Part shown: in pieces, positions 54,200 to 64,000 of the stretch | Numbering within the stretch: the stretch's first letter is position 1 | Layout: every line of letters starts with the position of its first letter | NCBI RefSeq assembly: GCF_905171765.1 | Contig: NC_053390.1 | Location: 139,781,468 to 139,845,467 of the forward strand | Reading direction: 5' to 3' | Length of the DNA: 64,000 nucleotides | Source: Bufo bufo | Lineage: Eukaryota > Chordata > Amphibia > Anura > Bufonidae | Made by a program: the position numbers and the translations under genes | The notes under the pieces: generated by a model | Database searches by the model: none | What the model was told of the DNA's origin: nothing | Seen by the model: only the letters and a program-made list of their open reading frames with translations

Positions 54200-56088
54200 G
54201 CTATGGGATTCTCTGTGATCAAATTTTCATTAAGGAACTTTGTATCAAAATAAATTGCAAAAAGAGCACAACTTCTTTTAGCGATTGCTAGATGGAAATT
54301 TGAATAAAAAAAAAAATCCCAGTTTCTCATTGGTTAATGCCACATGTTGCAGTCACTTCAACATTTAAGTTAGTGCACATAAAACAAGTACTTAATCAAT
54401 ATTCATTCCGACAGAGCCCTAGCTGCAGGTGATCTCTGTATGTCACTGTTTATTTTCTATCCATTCCAAAGATGTATAGCTGCTTTAAGTTCTCTCCAGC
54501 TGCATTAAATAACTTGTAAACCAAAGACAAGGGTCTAAAATGTAGAAGCAATAAACATGAATGCCCTTTTGATTGTTTTTGTGTTAAGTAATGGATTTAA
54601 TTTACGATCATTTTTATGCACCATAACCTTACTGTGTCTTCAGCTTTACAACTAGTTCTAATTATAGGGACTAAAACACTTTCTGCAGTTTTGCAGTTTA
54701 TAGTTGTTTGGTCTATTGTCACTATGGGCTCTGCAAAGTTACTCATTAGACTAGATATTTTCCTGTTTGTTTTAACACTAAATTGCCTTATTAACATCAA
54801 ATATCCTGTTTGTATGCAGAACTTAGGGTCTCATAATTACTTTTTTCTACATTCCCGGACAAGTCATTACAATTTGTTGTATTTATAACCCAAAAACATA
54901 TGATGCAGTATTGGAATTTCCGTGTAAGGCATCATTCACAGTGTACCTTTGTTGATGTTCTTGAAGGTGTGAAGTTTTTGGCAGAGCCAGGAGTTGATCC
55001 ATAAGAAAGGGCATATATTATCAATATACAAGGTTTTAAGTTTTTATGCCAAAACAAAATAAAGGGTTGCACTGATTCCACCCTGTACCCCTGCCAATCA
55101 ACTTTTTAAAGAGGGTACAGAGGTCCTGTGAGCACTGCTACCCTCCTAACAGCTTACCAAGGACAGCACCATAAATCATGTAGTGGCTGTGCTTGGTATT
55201 GCAGCCCAGGCCCATACACTTGAATGGGACTTAGCTGCAAATAGGTCATGCGAACGTCACGTTACTGTCTAGGAAGAAAAGACCAGAGTGCCGCCAGGCC
55301 CCTTTGACTATAAGCGGACGCAGCAGGGATCTGGCCTGTTTCCGGCATTAGTGCCAGTCGAATACCGGCACTAATGCTGGAAACAGGTTGGATCCCCGCT
55401 GAGCCCCATTATAGTCAATAGGCTCTGGTGGGGTCCAGTAGTATTCGGCTATGCCAGATAAGATGTCTTATGGCACTCTGTACCTCTTCTGGAACAGCCT
55501 GCTGGAATAATTTATCGCTAGTGTGATACAAGTCTAATATAACTAATTTATTTGCCAGTAAAATTAACCACACATTATCATGTGCTGACTTATATTGTGT
55601 ACCAAGCTTTAAGCTTCATAACAATTTATTGTTCTTGGACTTATACTACTTTAAAAAAAAAAAGAGAGAAGAAATAAAAGTGAAAAAGACACTATCTGAT
55701 AATTTATGGGATTTATGGGTTAAATAATTCATGACATAGAAGAACAAAAATATAATTATTTTGATGAATTATCCTCTTAAATTAGCAAGATGTTTTCTTT
55801 CATTCTTGAACATGAAGTTTCTCAAGAACTTGTGAGATAGTAACGATCAACTGAGACATTTCATTTTTTCCTGACTTTTAAAGTAGTTTTAAAGTTACAG
55901 TAAATTTCTGCCAGATTTCTTTATTCTTAAAGCACATGACAGCTCTCTAATTACTTTGGAACGGAATAGAATTTGCTAGGTCTTTTGCCAGACTGAGAAA
56001 GATGCTTGTTACTGTATGTTATTCTTAGTTTCTGGTCGAGATGTTCAAAGGCTTGTTAAGAAGGGGCACTAGCCAGATTGTTCTCTTT
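54200..56088. other. Mostly unique sequence, candidate conserved non-coding DNA
   Basis: No gene is recognised. 54,420-54,890 and 55,500-55,650 look unique, AT-rich but complex, with TTAATAA- and TGATTTA-type words. An inverted repeat of about 34-bp arms (TTTCCGGCATTAGTGCC and inverse, 55,322-55,403) belongs to an unidentified short repeat. Confidence 0.35.
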
Positions 56089-56096
56089 GTCTAGGA

Positions 56097-56243
56097 CAGG
56101 CATGTTCAACCTGCGGCCCTCCAGTTGTTTCAAAACTACAACTCCCAGCATCACTGAACAGCCTACAGCTATCAGCCTACAGCAGGGCATGGTGGAAGTT
56201 GTAGTTTTACAACAGCTGGAGGGCCACAGGTTGAGCATCTCTG
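56097..56243. mobile_element. Short hAT element, 147 bp
   Basis: CAGGCATGTTCAACC and GGTTGAGCATCTCTG are the ends, flanked by GTCTAGGA on both sides (56,089-56,096 and 56,244-56,251). Inner segments CTCCAGTTGT and ACAACTCCCAGCAT have inverse partners. It is related in layout to 15,389-15,545. Confidence 0.9.
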
Positions 56244-56251
56244 GTCTAGGA

Positions 56252-57289
56252 GATACTTTTTGAATATTATTTTTCCATGGTGCATTGCCACCAAGTCTCC
56301 ATACAAAGCTGATCTCCTTAAGGAGAACCAGTACCTCCCCTAAGTTGCATCCTTGGCATCTTACTCAGCCAGTCAGAATCCTAGTCCATGTTGATGCATA
56401 TGCATTTTCCCTTGTCAAGTTAAAAAGTCAGAATGGCTCATAGTGAGCCACGTCCAAGAGATGGTACCATCAAGCTCATTCTCTTTCTGTGGGAGAAATC
56501 TTTTTGCAAACCTGGCTTTAAGAAAGAGATATGTAGAATATGCAGTGCACCTGTTTGCAATTTTAAAATATTGTAAATTAAATACACAACTTTGTGGAAT
56601 ATTAGTAACTGATTCAGAAATGGAGATTATAGCAGATAACTGATACAGATAAAGCAAGTCCTAACATGCAAACATAAAAAAAGAAATACCTGTTGGAAGG
56701 TGTAATCACAGGTACTGTACAGTAATAATAAAAACACTGTCATATAGGAGGATCAGCACTGCTCACCCATGTAACTGTCTCACATTATGCACCAGAAACC
56801 CACACGAGGTACTCGGTGGGCCAGTAAAGTCCACAAGAATAATCAAAATAATAGAATGCTGCAGAGGTTCTCATACTTGATAATTATCTTACAATCCCCA
56901 TTGCATGGGCTTGGATGCAGTTAGACAAATGGCCAAGGCTGTTTAGTGTTGGCTAACGCTTCATAATCGTGCTATCCAAAGGCATATCTTAACATTTCTA
57001 GGCCTACTACAAAGTATGTAAGAAGTCCACATGTATGGCATTATGCACTCTCAATAGTAGGGAGCAGGCTGCTGTAGTGAGCCTGGCCCATACATGGCGG
57101 ATGCCATTGTATAATACAGATGGCACCCGGCCACAATAACAGGGAATGGCGACCATGCCAAACCCCACCAATTAACTCTTCAAATGCCATGATCAACAGT
57201 GATTGTGGCATCTGTTCAGAGCCCCCGCAGTGAAATCTAGGAGCTCTGATCTATTAGCATGACAGCCTGGGGCCTGCTGAGGCACAAAT
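56252..57289. other. No gene recognised
   Basis: Unique-looking sequence without identifiable features. Confidence 0.35.
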
Positions 57290-57700
57290 ATTCAAGAACA
57301 TTTCCAAACCTGAGTTTTTAAGGACCATTTCAGTTCTGAAGTCATTTTGAGGGGCTTATATAATTTAAACCACACACAAATTACCTTATTTTAAAAACTA
57401 AATCACTCAAGTTATCCAAAACTGATCTTACAGACTGTTAACACTACAGGTTTTCCACAGGAGTTATTTCTGCATATTTTCCATTTTAATCAGTTTGTTC
57501 TTGTAAAACAGCAAGGGTTAACAGCAAAGCAAACCTAAATATTAATTACACCTATTCTGAAGCTTACAGACACCACCCATATGTGGTCATAGACTGCTGT
57601 ATGGGCACACCACAGGGCTCAGAAGGGAAGGAGTGCTATATGGCATTTGGAGAGCAGATTTTTCTGAAGTAGTTTTCCGGTGCAAACTGCAAGTCAACAT
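57290..57700. repeat. Diverged copy of the TTAA-element interior module
   Basis: AAGGACCATTTCAGTTCTGAAG, GCAAGGGTTAACAGC, CCATATGTGGTCATAG and TGTATGGGCACACC follow the module order seen at 33.4-33.8 kb, but with many changes. It is an older relative. Confidence 0.65.
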
Positions 57701-57703
57701 TGG

Positions 57704-57926
57704 ACCCTTTAAATAGGCCTTGAGATATTAAATAAGCCAGCACCTCATCTGCAGACACCTGTTTCGGGGTGGTTTCCCCTCATCAGTGCAGAGCTCTCAC
57801 ACAGTTAAGCCAGTACTCTCTTCTCTGCACTGATGAGGGTCAATCACCCCAAAACAGCTGTCTGCAGATGAGGTGTTGGCTTATTTAATATCCGAGTCAT
57901 GTCTTGCAGCCTATTTAAAGGGTCCA
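57704..57926. repeat. Inverted repeat, arms about 100 bp
   Basis: CATCTGCAGACACCTGTTTC and CTCATCAGTGCAGAG on the left, CTCTGCACTGATGAG and CAGCTGTCTGCAGATGAG on the right. Outer ends are GGACCCTTTAAATAGGC and GCCTATTTAAAGGGTCC. Family unknown. Confidence 0.7.
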
Positions 57927-58318
57927 ACCAGGGCAGTTTCTTGGACATGGCGGGCCGGACGGCTGCCCGGGGCTCTGTCAGAAGGGAAGCGCCGGCAGGG
58001 CACAGCAGGAGATGAGCGCTGCGCTTCCATTGTGGAAGCGCTCACTCATCTCCAAAGTCATCTCATCTGTATCTCCGTCCTCAGGACGGCGATACAAATG
58101 TCTGTAATGCGGCAGGGCAGGGAGAGGTGTGTCCCCTCCCTGTTCCTCTGATAGGCTGCCAGCACTAGGCCGGCAGCCTATCAGAGGCCAGTGCAGGCGG
58201 CGCGATGACGTCATCGTGCCGCCTGAGCCAGCGAGGGACACAGGCCGGAAGAGGCCTGCATCGCATCCTAGAGGAGGTAAGTATAAGTTTATATTTTTTT
58301 TATATGTAAAAATTACAA

Positions 58319-58925
58319 TACTGGCACATAAGGGGGGCTGCTGGCACACACATAAGGGGGGCTGCTGGCACAGACATAAGGGGGGCTGCTGGCATAGACA
58401 TAAGGGGGACTGCTGGCACACACATAAGGGGGGCTGCTGGCACATAAGGGGGGCTACTGGCACATAAGGGGGGCTGCTGGCACATAAGAGGGGCTGCTGG
58501 CACATAAGGGGGGCTGCTGGCACAGACATAAGGGGGGCTGCTGGCACAGACATAAGGGGGGCTTCTGGCACATAAGGGGGGCTTCTGGCACATAAGGGGG
58601 CTACTTGCATATAAGGGGGCTACTGGCACAGACATAAGGGGAGCTGCTGGAACATAAGGGGGGCTGCTGGCACATAAGGGGGGCTAATGGCACATAAGAG
58701 GGGCTACTGGCACATAAGGGGGGGCTACTGGCAATTGATAGGGGGGCTACTGGCACTTGATAGGGGGGCTACTGGCACATGATAGGGGGGCTACTGAAAC
58801 ATGATAGGGGGCACTCTGGCTACTGGCACATGATGGTGGGGGGGCTCTTATTACTGGCACATGATTGGGGGGCATCTATGGGGGCTCTTATTACTGGCAC
58901 ATGATTGGGGCACATCTTACTGCCA
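58319..58925. repeat. G-rich minisatellite, units of 17-26 bp
   Basis: Units of CTGGCACATAAGGGGGG with an optional ACAGAC or ACAC insert run about 25 times, then shift to CTGGCACATGATAGGGGGG variants toward 58,925. Runs of six G on one strand could form quadruplexes. Frames on both strands stay open (111, 112 and 210 codons) but code only the repeat. Confidence 0.92.
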
Positions 58926-58929
58926 CATG

Positions 58930-61174
58930 ATTGATTTTTTACAGTAACAAAGCAAGGGTTAACAGCCAAACAAAATGCTATATATATTGCCCCGATTCTG
59001 TAGTTTGAAGAAACACCCCATATGTGGCCGTAAACTACTGTACGGGCACACAGTAGGGCGTAGAGGGAAAGGTGCTCAGTATGGTTTTTGGAAGGCAGAT
59101 TTTGCTGGACTGGTTTATTTACACCATGTCCCATTTGAAGCCCCCCTGATACACCCCTAGAGTAGAAACTTCATAAAAGTGACCACATCTAAGAAACTAC
59201 ACCCCCAAGGTATTCAAAATTGATTTTGCAAACTTTGTTAACTCTTTAGGTGTTGCACAACAGTTATTGGCAAATAGAGATGAAATTTGAGAATTAAATT
59301 TTTTGGGCAAATTTTCAATTTTAATCCATTTTTTCCAGTAACAAAGCAAGGGTTAACAGCCAAACAAAATGCTATATTTATTGCCCCGATTCTGTCGTTT
59401 GCAGAAACACCCAATATGTTGCCGTAAACTAAACTACTGTACGGGCACACAGTAGGGCGTAGAGGGAAAGGTGCGCCGTATGGTTTTTGGAAGGCAGATT
59501 TTGCTGGACTTTTTTTTTTACACCATGTCCCATTTGAAGCCCCCCTGATGCACCCCTAGAGTAGAAACTCCATAAAAGCGACCCCATCTAAGAAACTACA
59601 CCCCGCAAGGTATTCAAAACAGATTTTACTAACTTTGTTAACCCTTTAGGTGTTGCACAAGATTTAATGGAAAATAGAGATACAATTTCAAAATGTCACT
59701 TTTTTTGACAGATTTTCCATTTTAATAATTTTTTTCCAGTTACAAAGCAAGGGTCAACAGTCAAACCAAACTCAATATTTATGGCTCTGATTCTGTAGTT
59801 TACAGAAACACCCCATATGTGGTGGGAATGCCATACGGTTTTGGAAGGCAGATTTTGCTAGAACGTTTTTTTGACACCATGTCCCATTTGAAGCCCCCCT
59901 GATGCACCCCTAGAGTAGAAACTCCAAAAAAGTGACCCCATTTTAGAAACTACAGGATAGGGTGGCAATATTGTTGGTACTAGTTTAGGGTACATATGAT
60001 TTTTTGTTGCTTTATATTACACTTTTTGTGAGGCAAGGTAACAAGAAATAGCTGTTTTGGCACCGTTTTTATTTGTTTTCATTTTCAACATTCATCTGAC
60101 AGATTAGATCATGTAATATTTTTATAGAGCAAGTTGTCACGGACGCGGCGATATCTAATATGTATACTATTTTTTTTATTTATGTAAGTTTTACACAATG
60201 ATTTCATTTTTGAAACAAAATAAATCATGTTTTAGTGTCACCATTGTCTGAGAGCCATAGTTTTTTCAGTTTTTGGGCAAATCTCTTGGCTAGGGTATGA
60301 GCTTTGAGGGATGAGATGACGGTTCGATTGGCACTATTTTGGGGTGCGTATGACTTTTTGTTTGCTTGCTATTACACTTTTTTTATATATATATATATAG
60401 TGTACTGTACTGTATTTTCACTTTACAAAGTCTGATTAGACTTCTGCCTTTAGCAGAAGTCTAATCAGCACCATGGACAGCCTCTGATCAGTACCATGGA
60501 CAGCCGGACGCCTGTGAAGGCGTCCGATTGCCATGGTACCCATCACTCGCTGCCACAGCAGAGCAGTGGGTGATGGGGAGGTAGGAGGCCCCTTCCCTCT
60601 CCCATCGGGGGCTGAAAAGGCTCCCTCCCTCATAACCTTTTCAATACAGCAGTCCCTACGGACCACGGCATGGAAGGGGTTAAACGCATGGCATCTGTGC
60701 CAGCACAGATGTCAGGTGTTTCAAGCAGAGTTTCAGCAATGTGCTGACACTCTGCAAACCGCTCGGCAATCCTGATGAAGGGGGCAGGCGATTGATCGCA
60801 TGCCTGCCCGCCCCCTTAAGCACCGCCCGCCTGCCCATCCTGCCGCACCCCCCGCACACAAACATTAAAATAAAGGTTATTTGATGTTTCTGATCCCCGC
60901 GGTCACAGACCGCGGGGATCAGAAACTTCCAAAACTGCAGCAAACCGCAGGTCTGAATTGACCTGCGGTTTGCTGCGATCACCGACATGGGGGGGTCACA
61001 GGACCCCCGGCGCATTTAGCCAAGGTGTCTGCTCAATGATTTGAGCAGGCACCGGGTTCTGATCACCGCCTGACGGCAGCGGTGATCGGAACTATACATG
61101 ACGTACCGGTACAACATGGGTCCTTAAGGACTCGGAAACCATGCCGTACCTGTACGTTATGGGTCCTTAAGGGA
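58930..61174. mobile_element. TTAA-flanked element, copy C, left end missing
   Basis: Shares modules with copy B in order: GTAACAAAGCAAGGGTTAAC units (58,945, 59,338 and about 59,740), CGGACGCGGCGATATC near 60,140, the CAGCCGGACGCCTGTGAAGG region near 60,500 and the right arm with AACCGCAGGTC hairpins near 60,945. It ends CCTTAAGGGA before TTAA (61,175-61,178). The left end is replaced by the minisatellite. No transposase. Confidence 0.75.
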
Positions 61175-61178
61175 TTAA

Positions 61179-62033
61179 AGGGGTTATCCGAGTAATATTT
61201 TTGTTCTTTCTATGTTCCTAACTAAGCAAATGTAACAACTTTCCAATTAACTCACTTTATCTCCAGTGGCTGGTCTCTCGGATTTCACTGAGGGTCACAT
61301 GACCTGTGATGTCAGCTTCTCTCCCTGCTCTGATAAAGGTCGTTTACAAGCATGTAAACGAGACGTCACTGTGCTGGCCACGCCACCCCCCACCCCCCTT
61401 CACTGCCGTCTGCTCTCTCCTAAGATTCTTAACCCCTTCAGCTGCACATACTAGCTAGCTGCAGCAGTGACAATTCTGGGCACAGGATCTGGCAGACTAG
61501 AGAGAGCATTGCACAAGAAGGTAGGGGGATGATCGTGTGTGTATTAGCAGTGTCATTATACAAGTGGGACTTGTAGTTCTACACTTACAAGTTGCTGTTG
61601 ATTCTCCCAGCACTCAGGGCAGCTCTCGTATCCACTCCCTTAGCAGTGTCATTGTACAGCTGGGACCTGTAGTTCTACACTTACAAGTTGCTGTTGATTC
61701 TCCCAGCACTCAGGGCAGCTCTTGTATCCACTCCCTTAGCAGTGTCATTATACAGCTTGGACTTGTAGTCCTACACATACAACATACTGCTGAGTCTCCC
61801 AGCAGGCAGACATGTTACTCAGGGCAGCTCTTATATCCATTCCCTTAGCAGTGCAGGGGAAGGGGCAGAGATTGTTTTTATTGCATGTAAACAAAGGGCC
61901 AGAAAAGAACCAGGGAAATGAGGAAATATATATTATTATTTTTTTGCATAAAACTTGCTTAGCTTAGTTATATATTGCTGCCCATCAGATTTTCAGCGCT
62001 ATATTATTTTTTTTCATATCTCGGACAACCCCT
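61179..62033. mobile_element. TTAA-flanked short element, 855 bp
   Basis: The left end AGGGGTTATCCGAG and the right end CTCGGACAACCCCT are inverses. TTAA stands on both sides (61,175-61,178 and 62,034-62,037). Inside, TTAGCAGTGTCATT recurs at 61,544, 61,640 and 61,736, a 96-bp tandem of three full units, which keeps a 103-codon frame open by chance. Confidence 0.85.
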
Positions 62034-62283
62034 TTAAATCTGGTGGCATTAGAGGCAGAGCTTGTTAAGAGCTCATTTGCATCCCTTTCTTCCCAGAATA
62101 TTAGAGGAGCATGTATAGCCTATAAGTTTCCTCACACCTACTAAGGCATTCTCTCCCCAAGGAGAGATAGTAACCCCCAAAAGCCAAGTTTTTTGTGATA
62201 TGTTTGCAAACCATGATAATTTGTCATGATATTTACTTTAGTTCGGAGTATTAGAAAAATACATCAACACATAGCAATTATGT

Positions 62284-64000
62284 GACAACATGTCAATGCA
62301 CCCTTTCTCATAGAAATACAGTAGGAATAAAAGAATAAGGAACAAAAATAAACCAATGTGGATAAATAGAACTGTAAGGAAAGCAATAAATAACAAAAAG
62401 AAAGCATATAAATCACTAAAACAGGAGTGTAGCACGGAAGCACTGAAAAACTATAAGGAAAAAAAACATGTAAAAAACAAATAAAAGCTGCCAAACTAGA
62501 GACCGAGAGATTAATTGCCAAAGAGAGTAAAACTAACCCTAAAATGTTCTTCAATTATATAAATGTTAAAAAGTATAAATCTGAAGGTGTCGGCCCTTTA
62601 AAGAGTAATGAGGGGGGAGTCGCAGAGAGCGACGAGGAGAAAGCAATGTATTCACTGAGGAAAATAAACTGTCAGATGAAATGCTGAATGTAAAAATAAA
62701 TTCCCCATTAAAAGTGTCCTGTCTGACCCAGGAAGAAGTACATCAGCGACTTAAAAAGATTAAAATAGACAAATCACCAGGACCGGATGGCATACACCCC
62801 CGTATCCTAAGGGAATTAAATAATGTCATAGCCAGACCCTTATTTCTGATATTTGTGGACTCTATACTGACAGGGAATGTCCCACAGGATTGGCGCATGG
62901 CAAATGTGTGGCCAATATTCAAAAAGGGTCCAAAAACAGAGCCTGGAAACTATAGGCCGGTAAGTTTAACATCTGTTGTGGGTAAACTGTTTGAAGGTTT
63001 TCTGAGAGATGCTATCTTAGAGCATCTCAACGGAAATAAGCAAATAATGCCATAGCAGCATGGCTTCGTGAGGGATCGGTCATGCCAAACTAATTTAATC
63101 AGGTTCTATAAGGAGGTAAGTTCTAGACTTGACAGCGGCGAATCAATGGATGTCGTATATCTGGACTTCTCCAAAGCATTTGACACTGTACCACATAAAA
63201 GGTTAGTATATAAAATGAGAATGCTTGGACTGGGAGAAAACGTCTGTATGTGGGTAAGTAACTGCCTCAATGATAGAGCACAGAGGGTGGTTATTAACGG
63301 TACATACTCAGATTGGGTCACTGTCACTAGTGGAGTACCTCAGGGGTCAGTATTGGGCCCTATTCTCTTCAATATATTTATTAATGATCTTGTAGAAGGC
63401 TTGCATAATAAAGTATCAATTTTCGCAGATGACACTAAACTGTGTAAAGTAATTTACACTGATTAGGACAGTATACTACTACAGAGGGATCTGGATAGAT
63501 TGGAGGCTTGGGCAGATAAGTGGCAGATGAGGTTTAACACTGACAAAGGTAAAGTTATGCACATGGGAAGGAATAATGCAAGTCACCCGTACATACTAAA
63601 TGGTAAAACAGTCGATAACACTGACATGGAAAAGGATCTAGGAATTTTAATAAACAGCAAACTAAGCTGCAAAAACCAGTGTCAGGCAGCTGCTGCCAAG
63701 GCCAATAAGGTAATGGGTTGCATCAGAAGGGGCATAGATGCCCGTGATAAGAACATAGTCCGAACACTTTACAAATCACTAGTCAGACCACACATGGAGT
63801 ACTGTGTACAGTTCTGGGCTCCTGTAAACAAGGCAGACATAGCAGAGCTGGAGAAGGTCCAGAGGAGGGCAACTAAAGTAATAACTGGAATGGGGCAGCT
63901 ACAGTACCCTGAAAGATTATCAGAATTAGGGTTATTCACTTTAGAAAAAAGACGACTGAGGGGAGATCTAATTAATATGTATAAATATATCAGGGGTCAA
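62284..64000 (+). mobile_element. CR1-like LINE, coding region running off the window
   Basis: From about 62,340 a degraded WINRTVRKAINNKKKAYK-like linker region is visible, then the reverse transcriptase from 62,681 to the window end. The endonuclease part upstream is absent or unrecognisable, so a 5' truncation near 62.28 kb is likely. The boundary is approximate. Confidence 0.8.
62681..64000 (+). pseudogene. CR1-like reverse transcriptase with two stop codons, partial
   Basis: One phase is kept from 62,681 to the window end, broken only by TAG at 63,053-63,055 and TAG at 63,464-63,466. Blocks in order: [52 protein letters not shown] (motif A), [15 protein letters not shown] (motif B), FADDTKLCK (catalytic FADD), KDLGILINSKL, LVRPHMEYCVQFWAP, KVQRRATKVI. 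Catalytic aspartates are intact. Both stops could arise by single C-to-T changes from CAG. The sequence continues past 64,000. Confidence 0.92.

Noticed and set aside
57978..58635. 210-, 112- and 111-codon frames rich in Pro/Leu/Cys or His/Lys/Gly
   Set aside because: They run through the G-rich minisatellite in several phases and code only the repeat.
61537..61848. 103-codon frame with a repeated LSSVIIQLGLVVLH motif
   Set aside because: Produced by the 96-bp tandem unit within a short TTAA element. It is not a protein family.
1..64000. Bacterial or plasmid origin
   Set aside because: No operons or ribosome-binding-site-preceded genes. The mix of LINE, Tc1, hAT, Penelope and SINE sequence is that of an animal genome.

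Overview
This window looks like a repeat-rich vertebrate nuclear genome, most likely an anuran amphibian. The grounds are the mix of L2/CR1 LINEs, Tc1-like transposons, a Penelope-like element with a GIY-YIG domain, many short hAT- and Harbinger-type elements, and a fragment of a vertebrate piwil1 gene. The organism call is an inference. I find no intact host gene, tRNA, rRNA or CRISPR array. Every recognisable coding region is a transposon gene or a broken fragment.

Layout. 1-4.3 kb: end of a TTAA-flanked element, a solo-LTR-like element, a TTAA fold-back and a degenerate satellite. 4.3-12.2 kb: three Tc1-type elements and a 5'-truncated Penelope-like element (RT plus GIY-YIG, minus strand) packed into that satellite, which resumes at 12.2 kb. 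12.9-18.7 kb: small hAT and Harbinger elements, a minisatellite and an almost complete DD37E Tc1-type transposon. 18.9-22.2 kb: a nearly full-length but frameshifted L2 LINE. 22.2-26.1 kb: mostly unique sequence.

26.1-39.2 kb is the centrepiece, a nest of mobile elements readable from their target-site duplications (TSDs). A TTAA-flanked element was split by a hAT (8-bp TSD). That hAT received a LINE. The LINE was split by a large TTAA element. The large TTAA element received a second hAT of 5.46 kb (perfect 8-bp TSD) and a Tc1, and the Tc1 received a third hAT. The 5.46-kb hAT carries three tandem arrays (141, about 295 and 78 bp units), a retroviral LTR with an 18-nt primer-binding site of tRNA-His type, and, 138 bp further on, the first 99 codons of the piRNA-pathway gene piwil1, with one internal stop. 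A DNA transposon carrying LTR-linked piwil1 coding sequence is the most interesting thing here.

39-50 kb: relic Tc1 elements, one of them split by a Penelope-type inverted-plus-direct terminal repeat block with a 15-bp TSD and by a second solo-LTR-like element. 50-57 kb: more Tc1 relics, Harbinger and SINE fragments, and unique stretches that could be conserved non-coding DNA. 57-62 kb: a minisatellite and two TTAA elements abutting at one shared TTAA. 62.3 kb to the end: a CR1-like LINE reverse transcriptase with two in-frame stops, running off the window.
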